This document shows positions 34,496-44,388 of a DNA stretch of 64,000 nucleotides, piece after piece. Every line of letters begins with the position of its first letter. Positions within the stretch are counted from its first letter, which is position 1. This stretch comes from Larimichthys crocea (taxonomy: Eukaryota > Chordata > Actinopteri > Sciaenidae): the NCBI RefSeq assembly GCF_000972845.2, contig NC_040016.1:26296376-26360375 (forward strand), given 5' to 3'. The notes beneath the pieces were generated by a model. It searched no databases, was not told the origin of the DNA, and worked only from the letters and a program-made list of their open reading frames with translations. Both the position numbers and the translations under genes were made by a program.

Positions 34496-34938
34496 GGTCT
34501 GTCTGACTGCACTAAGTGTGGACGTGTGTGTGTGTGTGTGATTCTGGTCGTCTTATTTATACAAACAAAATATTACTACAAATATGCAAAGTGGGGACTT
34601 CTACCTTTCTACCTGTCCACGGCTCCAACCCGCCGCGGCCCTGATGAGGATCAGTCTGACCTGCAGCTCACAGGTAGATCTGCACAAACAGACTTTAATC
34701 CAGTGTCCCCGGTTAGCTCGGTGGTCCCCTGGTGGTAAATGTGTCCCGACATCAACGTCCACAGTTGGATAGGATCACACACACACACACATACAAACAC
34801 ACACAACATGTTTCTCAGCCGCACAGCTGGATTCAAACAGTGGCGACTCCTGTTGGCTCCTGATCAGCTCTCATTGTTATAAAGAGGGAGAGAGAGCTTT
34901 ATGAGTTCTGCTGCAGGCTTTGGCAAACAGGTTTACCA

Positions 34939-34984
<46 letters not shown>

Positions 34985-35461
34985 TAGCACAGGTTTTATA
35001 GCTGAGAGCCCTCTCCATCATTATATTTAATGACTATATAATAGGGCTGTGTTTGTGGTGTGTGTGCACGCTCGTATCAGGACTCGTTTCCTCCAAAAGA
35101 TTTCTGCTGTTTTAGAATCGCGGAGACTCTCGTGACGTCGTCCTCGCTGGACGTCCTACAGTCAGTCTATTAATAGAAAGGGAGTGTTTCTTTCCTGGAA
35201 CGTATTTCATCAGCTGTGTTACAATCCAGTCAGGCTCTCATGGCTCCGGTTCCCCTGTCGGGCTTTTATTTTGGAGCCTGCAGAGGTTTGGACATGCGCT
35301 GTAGGTTTGATGGTGGAGGAGAGTGAACGAAGCTTCATGGTGGAGCTGATGGAGAATAAATGATGAAGCTGAAAGGTCGACGTCATCCCTGATTATCTAT
35401 TAACTACTACTAACTATTGTTTAGATTATATTAAACATGTGACTTCCTGTTGCTCCCCGGT

Positions 35462-35528
35462 AACCACTATATTATATATTATATGTATTATATGTTATAT
35501 ATATTATAAGTTATAATATATATGTTTT
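35462..35528. repeat. AT-rich simple sequence
   Basis: Repeated TATATTATATGTATTATATG-type sequence about 65 bp long. Confidence 0.8.
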
Positions 35529-35554
35529 ATTATTTCTGATCAAATTTAACTGTG

Positions 35555-35665
35555 AAACTTCTGCTGTGAAGTTAAACATTTTAACATGGAGCCAGCCTCA
35601 AGTGGACGAGAAGAGGAACTGCAGTTTTTGGGCACTTGCACGTCGGCTTAACTTTATAGCCATGA
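35555..35665 (+). mobile_element. Dispersed element fragment with GGAGCCAGCCTCAAGTGGA
   Basis: The run CTTCTGCTGTGAAGTTAAAC, GGAGCCAGCCTCAAGTGGAC, GAGGAACTGCAGTTTTTGGG belongs to the same family as the fragments at 6345-6510 and 3100-3200. Its last bases (AAGGTTGCCGC) merge into the GTTGCCGCTC minisatellite, which therefore probably arose by expansion of the end of this element. Confidence 0.55.
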
Positions 35666-35793
35666 AGGTTGCCGCTCGTTGCCGCTTGTTGCCGCTCGTT
35701 GCCGCTCGTTGCCGCTCAGGTTGCCGCTCAGGTTGCCTCTCGTTGCCACTCGTTGCCGCTCAGGTTGCCGCTTGTTGCCGCTCGTTGCCGCTC
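35666..35793 (+). repeat. GTTGCCGCTC minisatellite
   Basis: About a dozen 10- to 12-bp units of GTTGCCGCTC and AGGTTGCCGCTC run straight into a 10-N gap. The same units occur at the outer ends of the inverted-repeat chain that follows. Confidence 0.9.
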
Positions 35794-35803
35794 NNNNNNN
35801 NNN
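35794..35803. other. Assembly gap, 10 N
   Basis: Ten undetermined bases sit exactly where the AGTAACC start of an inverted-repeat unit begins. This suggests the assembler failed at an inversion junction and the true length is unknown. Confidence 0.99.
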
Positions 35804-37105
35804 AGTAACCACAGCACGGGAGGAGGAGGAGGAGGAGGAGGAGGAGGAGGTGGGTGTTCATACAGGCAGAGAGGAGAGGAGAGAGAGGAGAGAAGCCAAA
35901 CCTACAGCGAGAGAAAACAAGGGAAAGAGAAAGAGCAGAGTCGAGTGTTCCAGTGTAAAAATATGAGGATGATGGATGGGATGGATGGATGGTGGTGCTA
36001 TAAAGTAGAGAGTGTGAGGACAACATGTTTGCGAGGGGAAATCCATCTTACATCTCTACCGGTCTACAGCCGGAGTATGTTCACACTTTAACAGAGCAAT
36101 CTGGAAAAGGAAATATGAAAGTGAGGGCGCAACGAGCGGAACCTGAGCGGCAACGAGCCGCAACCTGAGCGGCAACGAGCGGCAACCTGAGCGGCAACTG
36201 AGCGGCAACGAGCGGCACCTGAGGCGGCAACTAGTTGCCGCCTCAGGTGCCGCTCGTTGCCGCTAGGTTGCCGCTCAGGTTGCCGCTCGTGCCGCTCAGG
36301 TTGTCGGGCCGCTCGTTGCCGCTCAGGTTCCGCTCGTTGCGCCCTCACTTTCATATTTCCTTTTCCAGATTGCTCTGTTAAAGGTGAACATACTCCGGCT
36401 GTAGACCGGTAGAAGATGTAAGATGGATTTCCCCTCGCAAACATGTTGTCCTCACACTCTCTACTTTATAGCACCACCATCCATCCATCCCATCCATCAT
36501 CACCTCATATTTTTCCACTGGAACACTCGACTCTGCTCTTTCTCTTTCCCTTGTTTTCTCTCGCTGTAGGTTTGGCTTCTCTCCTCTCTCTCCTCTCCTC
36601 TCTGCCTGTATGAACACCACCTCCTCCTCCTCCTCCTCCTCTCCTCCTCCCGTGCTGGTTACTAGTAACCACAGCCACGGGAGGAGGAGAGGAGGAGGAG
36701 GAGGAGGAGGTGGTTTCATACAGGCAGAGAGGAGTAGGAGAGAGAGGAGAGAAGCCAAACCTACAGCGAGAGAAAGACAAGGTGAAGAGAGAAAGAGCAG
36801 AGTCGAGTGTTTCCAGTGGAAAATATGAGGATGATGGATGGGATGGATGGATGGTGGTGCTATAAAGTAGAGAGTGTGAGGACAACATGTTTGCGAGGGG
36901 AAATCCATCTTACATCTTTCTACCGGTCTACAGCCGGAGTATGTTCACACTTTAACAGAGCAATCTGGAAAAGGAAATATGAAAGGAGGGCGCAACGAGC
37001 GGCAACCTGAGCGGCAACGAGCGCAACCTGCAACCTGAGCGGGCACAGAGCGGCAACCTGAGCGGCAACGTAGCGGCAACGAGGCGGCACCTGAGGCGGC
37101 AACTT
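35804..37105. repeat. Chain of three ~430-bp units in alternating orientation
   Basis: Unit 1 (35804-36232) runs AGTAACCACAGC, a GGA array, GATGGATGG repeats, ACAACATGTTTGCGAGGGG, then a GAGCGGCAAC array. Unit 2 (36233-36663) is its near-exact reverse complement. Unit 3 (36664 to about 37102) repeats unit 1. The turning points are perfect palindromes, GGCAACTAGTTGCC around 36232 and GGTTACTAGTAACC around 36663, both centred on ACTAGT. Units differ mainly by single-base insertions and deletions. The last unit runs into a (T)n tract of about 19. No coding function is visible. Confidence 0.9.
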
Positions 37106-37620
37106 TTTTTTTTTTTTTTTTTTGGTGTGTGTGTGTGTCAGTCTGGATTATCTGGACTATATTCTGGGTCTGACTGTCCATTTAAAAAAGCGACCACCTG
37201 TTTCCTGCCTCCTCTGCTCTCCTCACCTCACGCACTGCATGGGGAGAAATTAATTTGCTGCAAATCTTGAAGGCTTAAACAAGGCAGTGACGCCCCGCTC
37301 CCCTCCTCCCCTCCTCCCCTCCTCCAAAATATGAAGCCTATCTGTCGAGCTGTCAGTCGGGTCCTTGCTAACAATGCCCTCCTTTCTCCGTGTTCTCCTC
37401 TCGCCACAACAATGAGCTGCTTTCTTTCGGCGAACGCCTCCTCGTAATATCTCTGTTTCTCTCCATCATTCTTCTTGCCTGACCTCTCTTTCTCTTTCTC
37501 TTTCTTTCATTCACTCTCTGCGCCTCCTTCTCCCACTCCTCGTGCACTCTCTCCTCATAAGACCTCTGCGAAGAATAATAAAGGCGTGCATGTTTGTGGA
37601 GGCATCAACATTGCACATCC

Positions 37621-38145
37621 AGTGTGTGTGCAGTGTGTGCAGTGTGTGTGTGTGTGCAGTGTGTGTGTGCAGTGTGTGCAGTGTGTGTGCAGTGTGTGCA
37701 GTGTGTGTGCAGTGTGTGTGTGTGCAGTGTGGTGTGTGTGCAGTGTGTGCAGTGTGGTGTGTGTGCAGTGTGTGCAGTGTGTGTGTAGTGTGTGTGCAGT
37801 GTGGTGTGTGTGCAGTGTGTGCAGTGTGTGTGTAGTGTGTGTGCAGTGTGGTGTGTGTGCAGTGTGTGCAGTGTGTGTGTAGTGTGTGTGCAGTGTGGTG
37901 TGTGTGCAGTGTGTGCAGTGTGTGTGTAGTGTGTGTGCAGTGTGGTGTGTGTGCAGTGTGTGTGCAGTGTGTGCAGTGTGTGCAGTGTGTGTGTGTGCAG
38001 TGTGTGCAGTGTGTGTGTAGTGTGTGTGCAGTGTGGTGTGTGTGCAGTGTGTGTGCAGTGTGTGTGTAGTGTGTGTGCAGTGTGGTGTGTGTGCAGTGTG
38101 TGCAGTGTGTGTGTGTGCAGTGTGTGTGTGTGCAGTGTGTGCAGC
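37621..38145 (+). repeat. Compound GTGTGTGCAGTGTG array
   Basis: About 525 bp of GT runs are punctuated by GCAGTGTG and GGTGTG, with a higher-order period built from GTGTGGTGTGTGTGCAGTG. It is the same motif type as 14515-14660. The long minus-strand frames rich in His, Thr and Cys are artefacts. Confidence 0.92.
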
Positions 38146-38679
38146 GGTCATGAATGCACAAGAACGAGAAAGCTTGAACAGACTCGAGGGCGGGACGAAC
38201 AGAGTTGCAGTATTCCTCCATCTGAAGGGAATAATATATAGTGTGTGTGGTGTTGGCTTCCATCCTGACAACAGCGATGAGACTTTTGGGTTCCAGAAAT
38301 AAAAATGCAATTCATTTTCTGCATGACGGTGTTAAACGAATGGAAACTGGAGCAAACCCAAGACCCGGACGGGCTGAAACTGTCCTGGTTGAATCATAAA
38401 GATCAGTAGCCGCTTTAGGAGAGATCTGGTTCTTTGATTAAAAAGTCAAAGGCACAAGCCGCTCGACATAAAAAAGTTAAGGAGAGTCAACTGGCACTTC
38501 TGCGGAGCGGTAAGAGGAACGTTCAGTCGTTAACCTTGAAACGCTTTGTAGAAATCTGTTAGTACGTTTGAATGAGTTAAATATCCAGGGTCAGTCAGAT
38601 TCCACATGAATCAACACTGTGCATAGAAATTTGTAGTTTTGAGATTTAACGACACCTGTAAACTTCTTCAGAGGGAAAA

Positions 38680-38803
38680 CCAGAAAACATTTCCTCCATA
38701 AAATATGATCCAGTTTCACCAGAATCAGTGAAATAGTTGCTGCTGTGTGACTTAGTGCCGTAAAGCGTTACGTACTTCTCCCGACCCGGAGCCCAAAGTT
38801 ACA
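38680..38803 (+). mobile_element. Dispersed element fragment, inverted copy at 63051-63177
   Basis: About 125 bp, including ATATGATCCAGTTTCACCAG, TGCTGCTGTGTGACTTAGTG and TAAAGCGTTACGTACTTCTC, are present almost unchanged on the opposite strand at 63051-63177. This is an interspersed repeat with no visible coding capacity. Confidence 0.75.
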
Positions 38804-38846
38804 TAGAGTGAGAACAGACGTACGAATGACAGAGACACCGTTCAGC

Positions 38847-39171
38847 TGATCACAGGTCAGTGTGGGTCACCTGATCACAGGTCAGTGTGGGTCACCTGAT
38901 CACAGGTCAGTGTGGGTCACCTGATCACAGGTCAGTGTGGGTCACCTGATCACAGGTCAGTGTGGGTCACCTGATCACAGGTCAGTGTGGGTCACCTGAT
39001 CACAGGTCAGTGTGGGTCACCTGATCACAGGTCAGTGTGGGTCACCTGATCACAGGTCAGTGTGGGTCACCTGATCACAGGTCAGTGTGGGTCACCTGAT
39101 CACAGGTCAGTGTGGGTCACCTGATCACAGGTCAGTGTGGGTCACCTGATCACAGGTCAGAGTGGGTCAAC
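38847..39171 (+). repeat. 25-bp minisatellite, 13 copies, each with a DR4-type half-site pair
   Basis: The 25-bp unit contains AGGTCAGTGTGGGTCA followed by CCTGATCAC. I count 13 copies in constant register between 38854 and 39169. Only the last copy differs (AGAGTGGGTCAA). Each unit holds two nuclear-receptor-type hexamers, AGGTCA and GGGTCA, in direct orientation with a four-base spacer. It is directly repeated without spacers, so it is not a CRISPR array. Confidence 0.95.
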
Positions 39172-41254
39172 AGGAGGTACCTTAAGACACAAAGTTTAAC
39201 TGATTAAGACGTCCATATTTCTCCATCACTGGCCTACAGCTGTAAAAATATGTCCACACAGTCTTTGTCTTTTTGTCCGGGCCTGTTGCCGCCGTCTTTC
39301 TCCTCTCAGCCACCGTAGCTGAAACCAAACAGCTGATAGGGCAGAGCAGTGACGATGGCAGCGATAATGTCTCCGAGTGTTTCACGCCTGCCGCTCACGC
39401 AGACTTCAGATTCATTCTCACCCGAGTTCTGTCGCAGCACGGCACCCGGCCATTAGGGCCGATAGTCACGGTGGCTTTACAGACGACGTGTCAGCGAGAG
39501 GAAACGATCAAACGAGCCCAGACTTTGATGAGATTATCATTCATTTTAATTAACATCTTTTAAGTCGGAGGGTCGGGAGTGCAGAACCGATGTGGCGTGC
39601 TGCTGCACTCACACTGAGGGTGACAGCCGTACTTTCCACATGTCAGAGATTCATTCTCTAAATCGTCCCAAAGGCTCTTATCTCTCCGCGGCTCGAGTCT
39701 TTAATGTCATCAACATTAACATTCATTGAACGTGCTGCTTTAAAGTAATTGTGTACCTCCTCAAAAGCAATATTACTCCAAACCGCACTGTGGACGTTAA
39801 TAAGACGTCCCTGCTGAAAAGTCCTCGAGCATGCGACTGGTGCTGCCCAGTCAACACGCAGAGTGAATTAACTCTGACTGTTGCTTCTGTATGTTGTGTC
39901 TCTGCCATAAGTCGCCCTTGCCGTCACCTTAATAGATGCCAGAAAATAGTTTAGTTTCCGTGGTTCTCTCCTGCTTTTCCAAATAAATCTTCCCGTGCAG
40001 GTTTTCCCCGGCTGTCTCTCGGAGGCTTCGGCAGTAACCTTGCCAGCGGGGCGTGTTGCATGGGAGGGAGAGGGAAGCTGGCGGAGTCTGTGAGAGCACA
40101 CGATAACCTTTAGGGCCAAACATCAGGCTGAAGTCTGCTGCCAGGAAAAGATCTGAAATATTTTTGCTGACATTTTGGGGGATTTGATGTATTTTTCATG
40201 TTTTTTTAGGGAGGCAGGAAACTACAAGCTCTCTGCTGGGCTCATGTCGGAGTTTTTAAAGCCACTGTTGTGTTTTTGTTTTAACACTTCCTGAGGCAGG
40301 AACAGCTTCTGGTCGGTGTGTTTGAGGAGCCTATAGATACAACACAACCCACCTAAGTCTGTTCTCACTGTCAAGCCATCAAACGCTGCAGCTTGGTCAG
40401 CAGATTCAAACACTAGTGAGCCGGAGTCTTAACGTGTGACTGACCAAAGTATCTAAACCGTCTCACCTTCCCATCTTTAATCATCAGCAGATAAGGAAGA
40501 GATCATCCTCGTTCTTCGAGGACGTGACTCAGTAATTTGCAGAGCAATTATGACAGTTATGATGAGATTACTGCCTGGCAACTCTCTTGTCCTTCATCGT
40601 CTCTTTGTGATTTAATTTGCAATGCCATGTCAGGAGGCAATTGGTTTGAAGTTTTGAGGCCGTGTAACAAATTAAATCAAACATTGCTGGAGGAGTCCAC
40701 GTTCCAATCATTTGTGGTTTCTTGTTTTCTTGATGTTTTGGGTGTCTGTGCTGCCAGCACTGGACGTCCTGCTGGAAAGAAAACAGAAAAGATTGATGTT
40801 GTGGAGAAACTGTCAGCTGGAACATTCCTGCATGTTTTTCTTGCAACCCACAATTATCTATTCTCGGTGGATTGAATTGTAAATAATATTTGTGTTTCCT
40901 GCAGTAATGGATTTCATAATCTTGGCTGAGAATCATGACATCCTGCACCACCACCTCAGAAATTAGCTTTCATGTGCCGATGAAAAGAGCTGTCAGATTT
41001 CGATAAAGACGTTTTGAAATAATGACAGAAGGAAAAAGAGGAAAGCGGCGACGCGGGAGGACGGGTGAGGTGTCAGAAGAAGAGGGGACAGGAACAGAAA
41101 TCAAAAATATCATCAGTGCTTGTTTCTGCAGGTTCTGGAGAAAGGAGATCTGAATAGTTCTGGTTGGTTTTGATCCGGTCAGCTCAGTGTAGCCTTGTGT
41201 GTTTGTCCATTGTTGTGTATGTCTTCATGTCTGAGGACAGTGTGTGTTTGTGTG

Positions 41255-41560
41255 CGTCCTCCCCCGGCGCCGCCTGTGTGCTGGTTAGAGCATTAATGAT
41301 GTGTCTAGGGAGCGCTGCCTCTACATAATTTATCAACCAGGATTTATTAGCCGCAGAATTAACTTGTGAGGGCTGGGGGAGCACGGGATGCATTTGTTCT
41401 TGTGTTGGGATTTATGTGTGTGAATGCATCGTCACTCCCCTGTGATCCATTTCTCTCCATCAGCCTCCTGCCACGGGGACGTCCCCCGCTCGTATAATTG
41501 GCCAAGTTATTTTAATTTCAGTCGAGTTGAAATTACAAATCAGAGCGTTGCGTTTCAGGC
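41255..41560. other. Low-repeat stretch, possible conserved non-coding element
   Basis: Intron sequence without simple repeats, with several AT-rich homeodomain-like cores (CATTAATGATG, ATAATTTATC, TTATTAGCCG, TATAATTGGCC). It lies 400-700 bp upstream of exon 3. The call rests only on appearance and needs cross-species alignment. Confidence 0.2.
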
Positions 41561-41963
41561 GTGTGCGGAGGAGGAGGGCGGAGCCACGAGCAGTTAATCA
41601 GCACGAATCCCAACCTTTTATTTCCACATCGTTAATATTGCACAACGAAGTTTAAATTTAGGTGAATGACACAACATGAGAGCCGCTAACTGTGAGGACT
41701 TCTTTCTGCCCTTTAATGCATTACATTAAAAAGCCTCATGCTTTGTATTTGTTCTCTCTCTGGCATGATTATCTTTTAGTACATTACCTGTTTCATAAGC
41801 AAGCTGAAAGCTTTTAACGTTGCTTCAGTGTTCACTTCTTCACGTTACATTGTTTTTTTTTCTTACATGTGTTGTGTATAATTATAATCATTATGTTTTT
41901 AGTCTTCCATGTGTTTGAGAACTTGCTGATTAATCATGTCTGGACCATGTGTTTGTGTCTCAG

Positions 41964-42425
41964 ATCACAGAGATGGGGAAGGCGTCCCTCCCCGGCTGGC
42001 TGCACTGGGACGCCAGCAGCAGAATCCTGCAGGGTCTACCTTTGGAGGAGGACAAAGGTGTCCATTACATCTCGGTTTCCATCTCCAACCACACAAAGTC
42101 CTCCACCTCTTCAGAGGTATTCTCCATTGAGGTACACCCTGAAGATCATTTGGACGCAGATTCGGCGCAGCTGGCATCCAACCAGGCCTCCGCTGAAGAT
42201 GATGTCCAGCCATTCATGTGTAGCAACGAGGAGCCGGTCACGGTGCTGACGGTGATCCTGGATGCCGATTTGACCAAGATGAGCTCAGAACAGAGGGTGG
42301 AACTCTTGAATAACATGAGGAGCTTCTCTGGGGTGGGGCTCCAGCACATGAAGATACTCCCTGTGGTCAACAACAGGCTGTTCGACATGTCTGCATTCAT
42401 GGCTGGGCCAGGCAATGCAAAGAAG
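41964..42425 (+). CDS. dag1: dag1 exon 3: alpha-dystroglycan N-terminal domain (residues 142-295)
   Basis: This exon encodes the second half of the Ig-like module and most of the S6-like module of the alpha-dystroglycan N-terminal domain. That domain is recognised by the glycosyltransferase LARGE and later cut off by furin. It starts after TTTGTGTCTCAG and ends AATGCAAAGAAG/GTGAGC, both phase 0. Strongly conserved blocks are LPGWLHWD (150-157), [16 protein letters not shown] (165-180), [11 protein letters not shown] (193-203), [17 protein letters not shown] (231-247) and [22 protein letters not shown] (274-295). C227 should pair with C309 in exon 4, with the same 82-residue spacing as the human disulfide. 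T237 aligns with human Thr192, a known disease position, and is unchanged. One N-glycosylation sequon, NHT, starts at N183. Confidence 0.97.
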
Positions 42426-42558
42426 GTGAGCAAATGTGCAAGTGACTGAGCGAGTGCATGCTTTTGTGGCTAGGTAAATGTTTGTTCATCAGTGAATAAT
42501 TTATCATGTCATATTACCACACGGATAATTAGATTAATGATTCTCATTGCCTCTCCAG
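42426..42558 (+). other. dag1: dag1 intron 3, 133 bp
   Basis: A short AT-rich intron with a GTGAGC donor and TTGCCTCTCCAG acceptor, phase 0. It separates GPGNAKK from [10 protein letters not shown]. Reading through it hits a stop (AGTGACTGA) soon after the donor, so it must be removed. In mammals the corresponding coding sequence is uninterrupted in one large exon. Confidence 0.95.
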
Positions 42559-44388
42559 GTGGTGGAGAACGGAGCTCTGTTGTCCTGGAAGCTCGGCTGC
42601 TCACTGGAGCAGAGCACCGTTCCGAATATCAACAGCGTCCAGGGTCCCGCAAAGGAAGGCACAATGTCAGCCAGGCTCGGCTACCCGGTGGTGGGATGGC
42701 ACATCGCCAACAAGAAACCTCATGTCCCTAAGCGGGTGAGGCGCCAGTTAAACAACACTCCAACACCTGTTCTGGTCGTGCTCCCTCCAACAACTGTAGT
42801 GGAGCCTCCAGTGAGGATTATCCCAACCCTCTCCTCTCCCTCCATTGCTGCACCAACCGAAAGTTCTGCTCCACCTGTAAGAGGCCCTGTTCCTCTACCA
42901 GGCAAGCCCACAATCAGAGTCCGTGACCCCATTGCCCACACTCCAACCCTGGGACCCCCTCAACCAACAAAAGTACTGGAGACCACCAGCACCATTCCTA
43001 TTCAGCCAACCGTGACCAGGCCGACTTATGTGGAGGCCACTGCCACACCACCCACACCTACTAGAAGAACTACAAAGAAACCCAAGAGACCGAAAACTAC
43101 ACCGGCACCCAGAGAGCCGAAGACTTCCACAGCCAAGCCACCCAGGCGCACTACACCACCATCACCTGCTGTCCTCCCGGATCCCTACAACGAGAGGCCA
43201 ATCTTGAAGAACCCCATTGACCAGGTCAATGCATTGGTGGGCACCTATTTCGAGGTAAAGATCCCTCTTGATACGTTCTATGATAAAGAGGATGGCCCAA
43301 CAGACAAGCTGCGTCTAACTTTGAGACAGAACCACAATGAAGTGGTTGGAGAGAGCTCCTGGATCCAGTTCAACACCACCAACCAACTTCTCTACGGCCT
43401 GCCAGACAGCCAGCACGTGGGAAAACATGAATACTTCATGCAGGCAACTGACAAAGGTGGCCTGAACGCAATTGATGCTTTTGAGGTCCGTGTGAATCGC
43501 TGGCCCGCCAACGACAAGACCCCTGTGATCTTCACAGCCCGACTCGATGGTGAGCCTCGTTCGGTAACAAATGACATCCACAAGAAGATTCTTCTGGTCA
43601 AGAAGCTGGCATACGCACTGGGAGACCGCAACAGCAGTCGAGTCAGTCTGAGAAATATCAGCAAAGGGTCAATTGTGGTGGAGTGGACAAACACCAGCCT
43701 CCCACAGCACCCATGTCCAAAGGAGCAGCTCACGACCATGAGCAGGATGCTCGCCAACTCTGACGGAAAACCCTCGCAAACCTTCAGATACTCTATGGAG
43801 CCTGAATTCAGACCGCTGGATGTCCAGGTTAAGGGAAGGGCAAGCTGCAAAACATATTCCTTCATCCCTCCGAGAGAGATCCCTGTAACCGAATCTCCTC
43901 CAGTCACTCCAGCTCTGGGAACAGGCCGGCAGAGCACAGATGACGTCTATCTCCACACAGTCATTCCCGCCGTGGTGGTGGCGGCGATCTTGTTGATAGC
44001 TGGTATCATTGCGATGATCTGCTACAGGAAGAAACGGAAGGGCAAGCTGACCATCGAGGACCAGGCCACCTTCATCAAAAAAGGCGTGCCGATTATCTTT
44101 GCAGATGAACTTGATGACTCGAAGCCTCCTCCATCTTCCAGCATGCCCTTGATTCTACAGGAAGAGAAGCCTCCACTTCCACCTCCTGAGTACCCCAACA
44201 TGGCCACACCGGAGACCACTCCCCTCAACCAGGAGTTGCTGGGGGAGTACACGGCTCTGCGGGACGAGGACCCCAACGCACCTCCCTACCAGCCACCGCC
44301 TCCCTTCACCACTCCCATGGAGGGCAAGGGCTCCCGTCCAAAGAACATGACTCCGTACAGATCTCCACCTCCCTACGTGCCGCCTTAA
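42559..44388 (+). CDS. dag1: dag1 exon 4: rest of alpha-dystroglycan and all of beta-dystroglycan (residues 296-904)
   Basis: This exon carries the functional core. It finishes the N-terminal domain (296-353), then the furin site RVRR (354-357). A Thr/Pro/Lys-rich mucin-like stretch (358-505, about 25 residues shorter than human) keeps both TPT acceptor motifs for O-mannosyl matriglycan (T362/T364 and T423/T425). A cadherin-like domain (about 506-610) leads to the SEA-type domain. The autocleavage site GS lies at G665/S666 in KGSIVVEW and makes alpha and beta subunits. C681 and C725 keep the human disulfide spacing, and sequons sit at N567, N653, N661 and N673. One transmembrane helix spans 763-784, followed by basic RKKRKGK. 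The 120-residue proline-rich tail ends PPPYVPP, whose PPPY (898-901) binds dystrophin, utrophin and WW proteins. The TAA stop is at 44386. Total length is 904 residues versus 895 in human. Confidence 0.98.
   Translation: MVENGALLSWKLGCSLEQSTVPNINSVQGPAKEGTMSARLGYPVVGWHIANKKPHVPKRVRRQLNNTPTPVLVVLPPTTVVEPPVRIIPTLSSPSIAAPTESSAPPVRGPVPLPGKPTIRVRDPIAHTPTLGPPQPTKVLETTSTIPIQPTVTRPTYVEATATPPTPTRRTTKKPKRPKTTPAPREPKTSTAKPPRRTTPPSPAVLPDPYNERPILKNPIDQVNALVGTYFEVKIPLDTFYDKEDGPTDKLRLTLRQNHNEVVGESSWIQFNTTNQLLYGLPDSQHVGKHEYFMQATDKGGLNAIDAFEVRVNRWPANDKTPVIFTARLDGEPRSVTNDIHKKILLVKKLAYALGDRNSSRVSLRNISKGSIVVEWTNTSLPQHPCPKEQLTTMSRMLANSDGKPSQTFRYSMEPEFRPLDVQVKGRASCKTYSFIPPREIPVTESPPVTPALGTGRQSTDDVYLHTVIPAVVVAAILLIAGIIAMICYRKKRKGKLTIEDQATFIKKGVPIIFADELDDSKPPPSSSMPLILQEEKPPLPPPEYPNMATPETTPLNQELLGEYTALRDEDPNAPPYQPPPPFTTPMEGKGSRPKNMTPYRSPPPYVPP

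Larger units (their letters stand above)
27434..41963 (+). other. dag1: dag1 intron 2
   Basis: The 14.5 kb between a GTGAGT donor and a TTTGTGTCTCAG acceptor joins exons 2 and 3 in phase 0. Most of it is non-coding sequence with simple repeats, listed separately. Stretches where I see nothing firm are 27640-28560 (perhaps a decayed interspersed repeat, CACCTCTTCAGTTCTTAGTC), 28500-29600, 29670-30700, 31810-32600, 32940-33950, 35000-35450, 37140-37600, 38160-38680 and 39180-41960. C/T-rich simple sequence lies at 28300-28400, 28920-29130 and 31360-31410, with GGA-rich sequence at 31740-31800. The blocks 30175-30290, 32020-32130 and 41255-41560 have low repeat content and are possible conserved non-coding elements. 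Confidence 0.9.

Noticed and set aside
37511..38310. Minus-strand frames of about 250 codons rich in His, Thr and Cys
   Set aside because: They are translations of the GTGTGTGCAG compound microsatellite, with no homologous protein family.
38847..39171. 25-bp repeats as a CRISPR-like array
   Set aside because: Units are directly contiguous with no spacers, and the DNA is a vertebrate nuclear intron.
43392..43937. Minus-strand open frame of 181 codons opposite dag1 exon 4
   Set aside because: It is an antisense shadow of a long, well-conserved coding exon, with no independent protein similarity.
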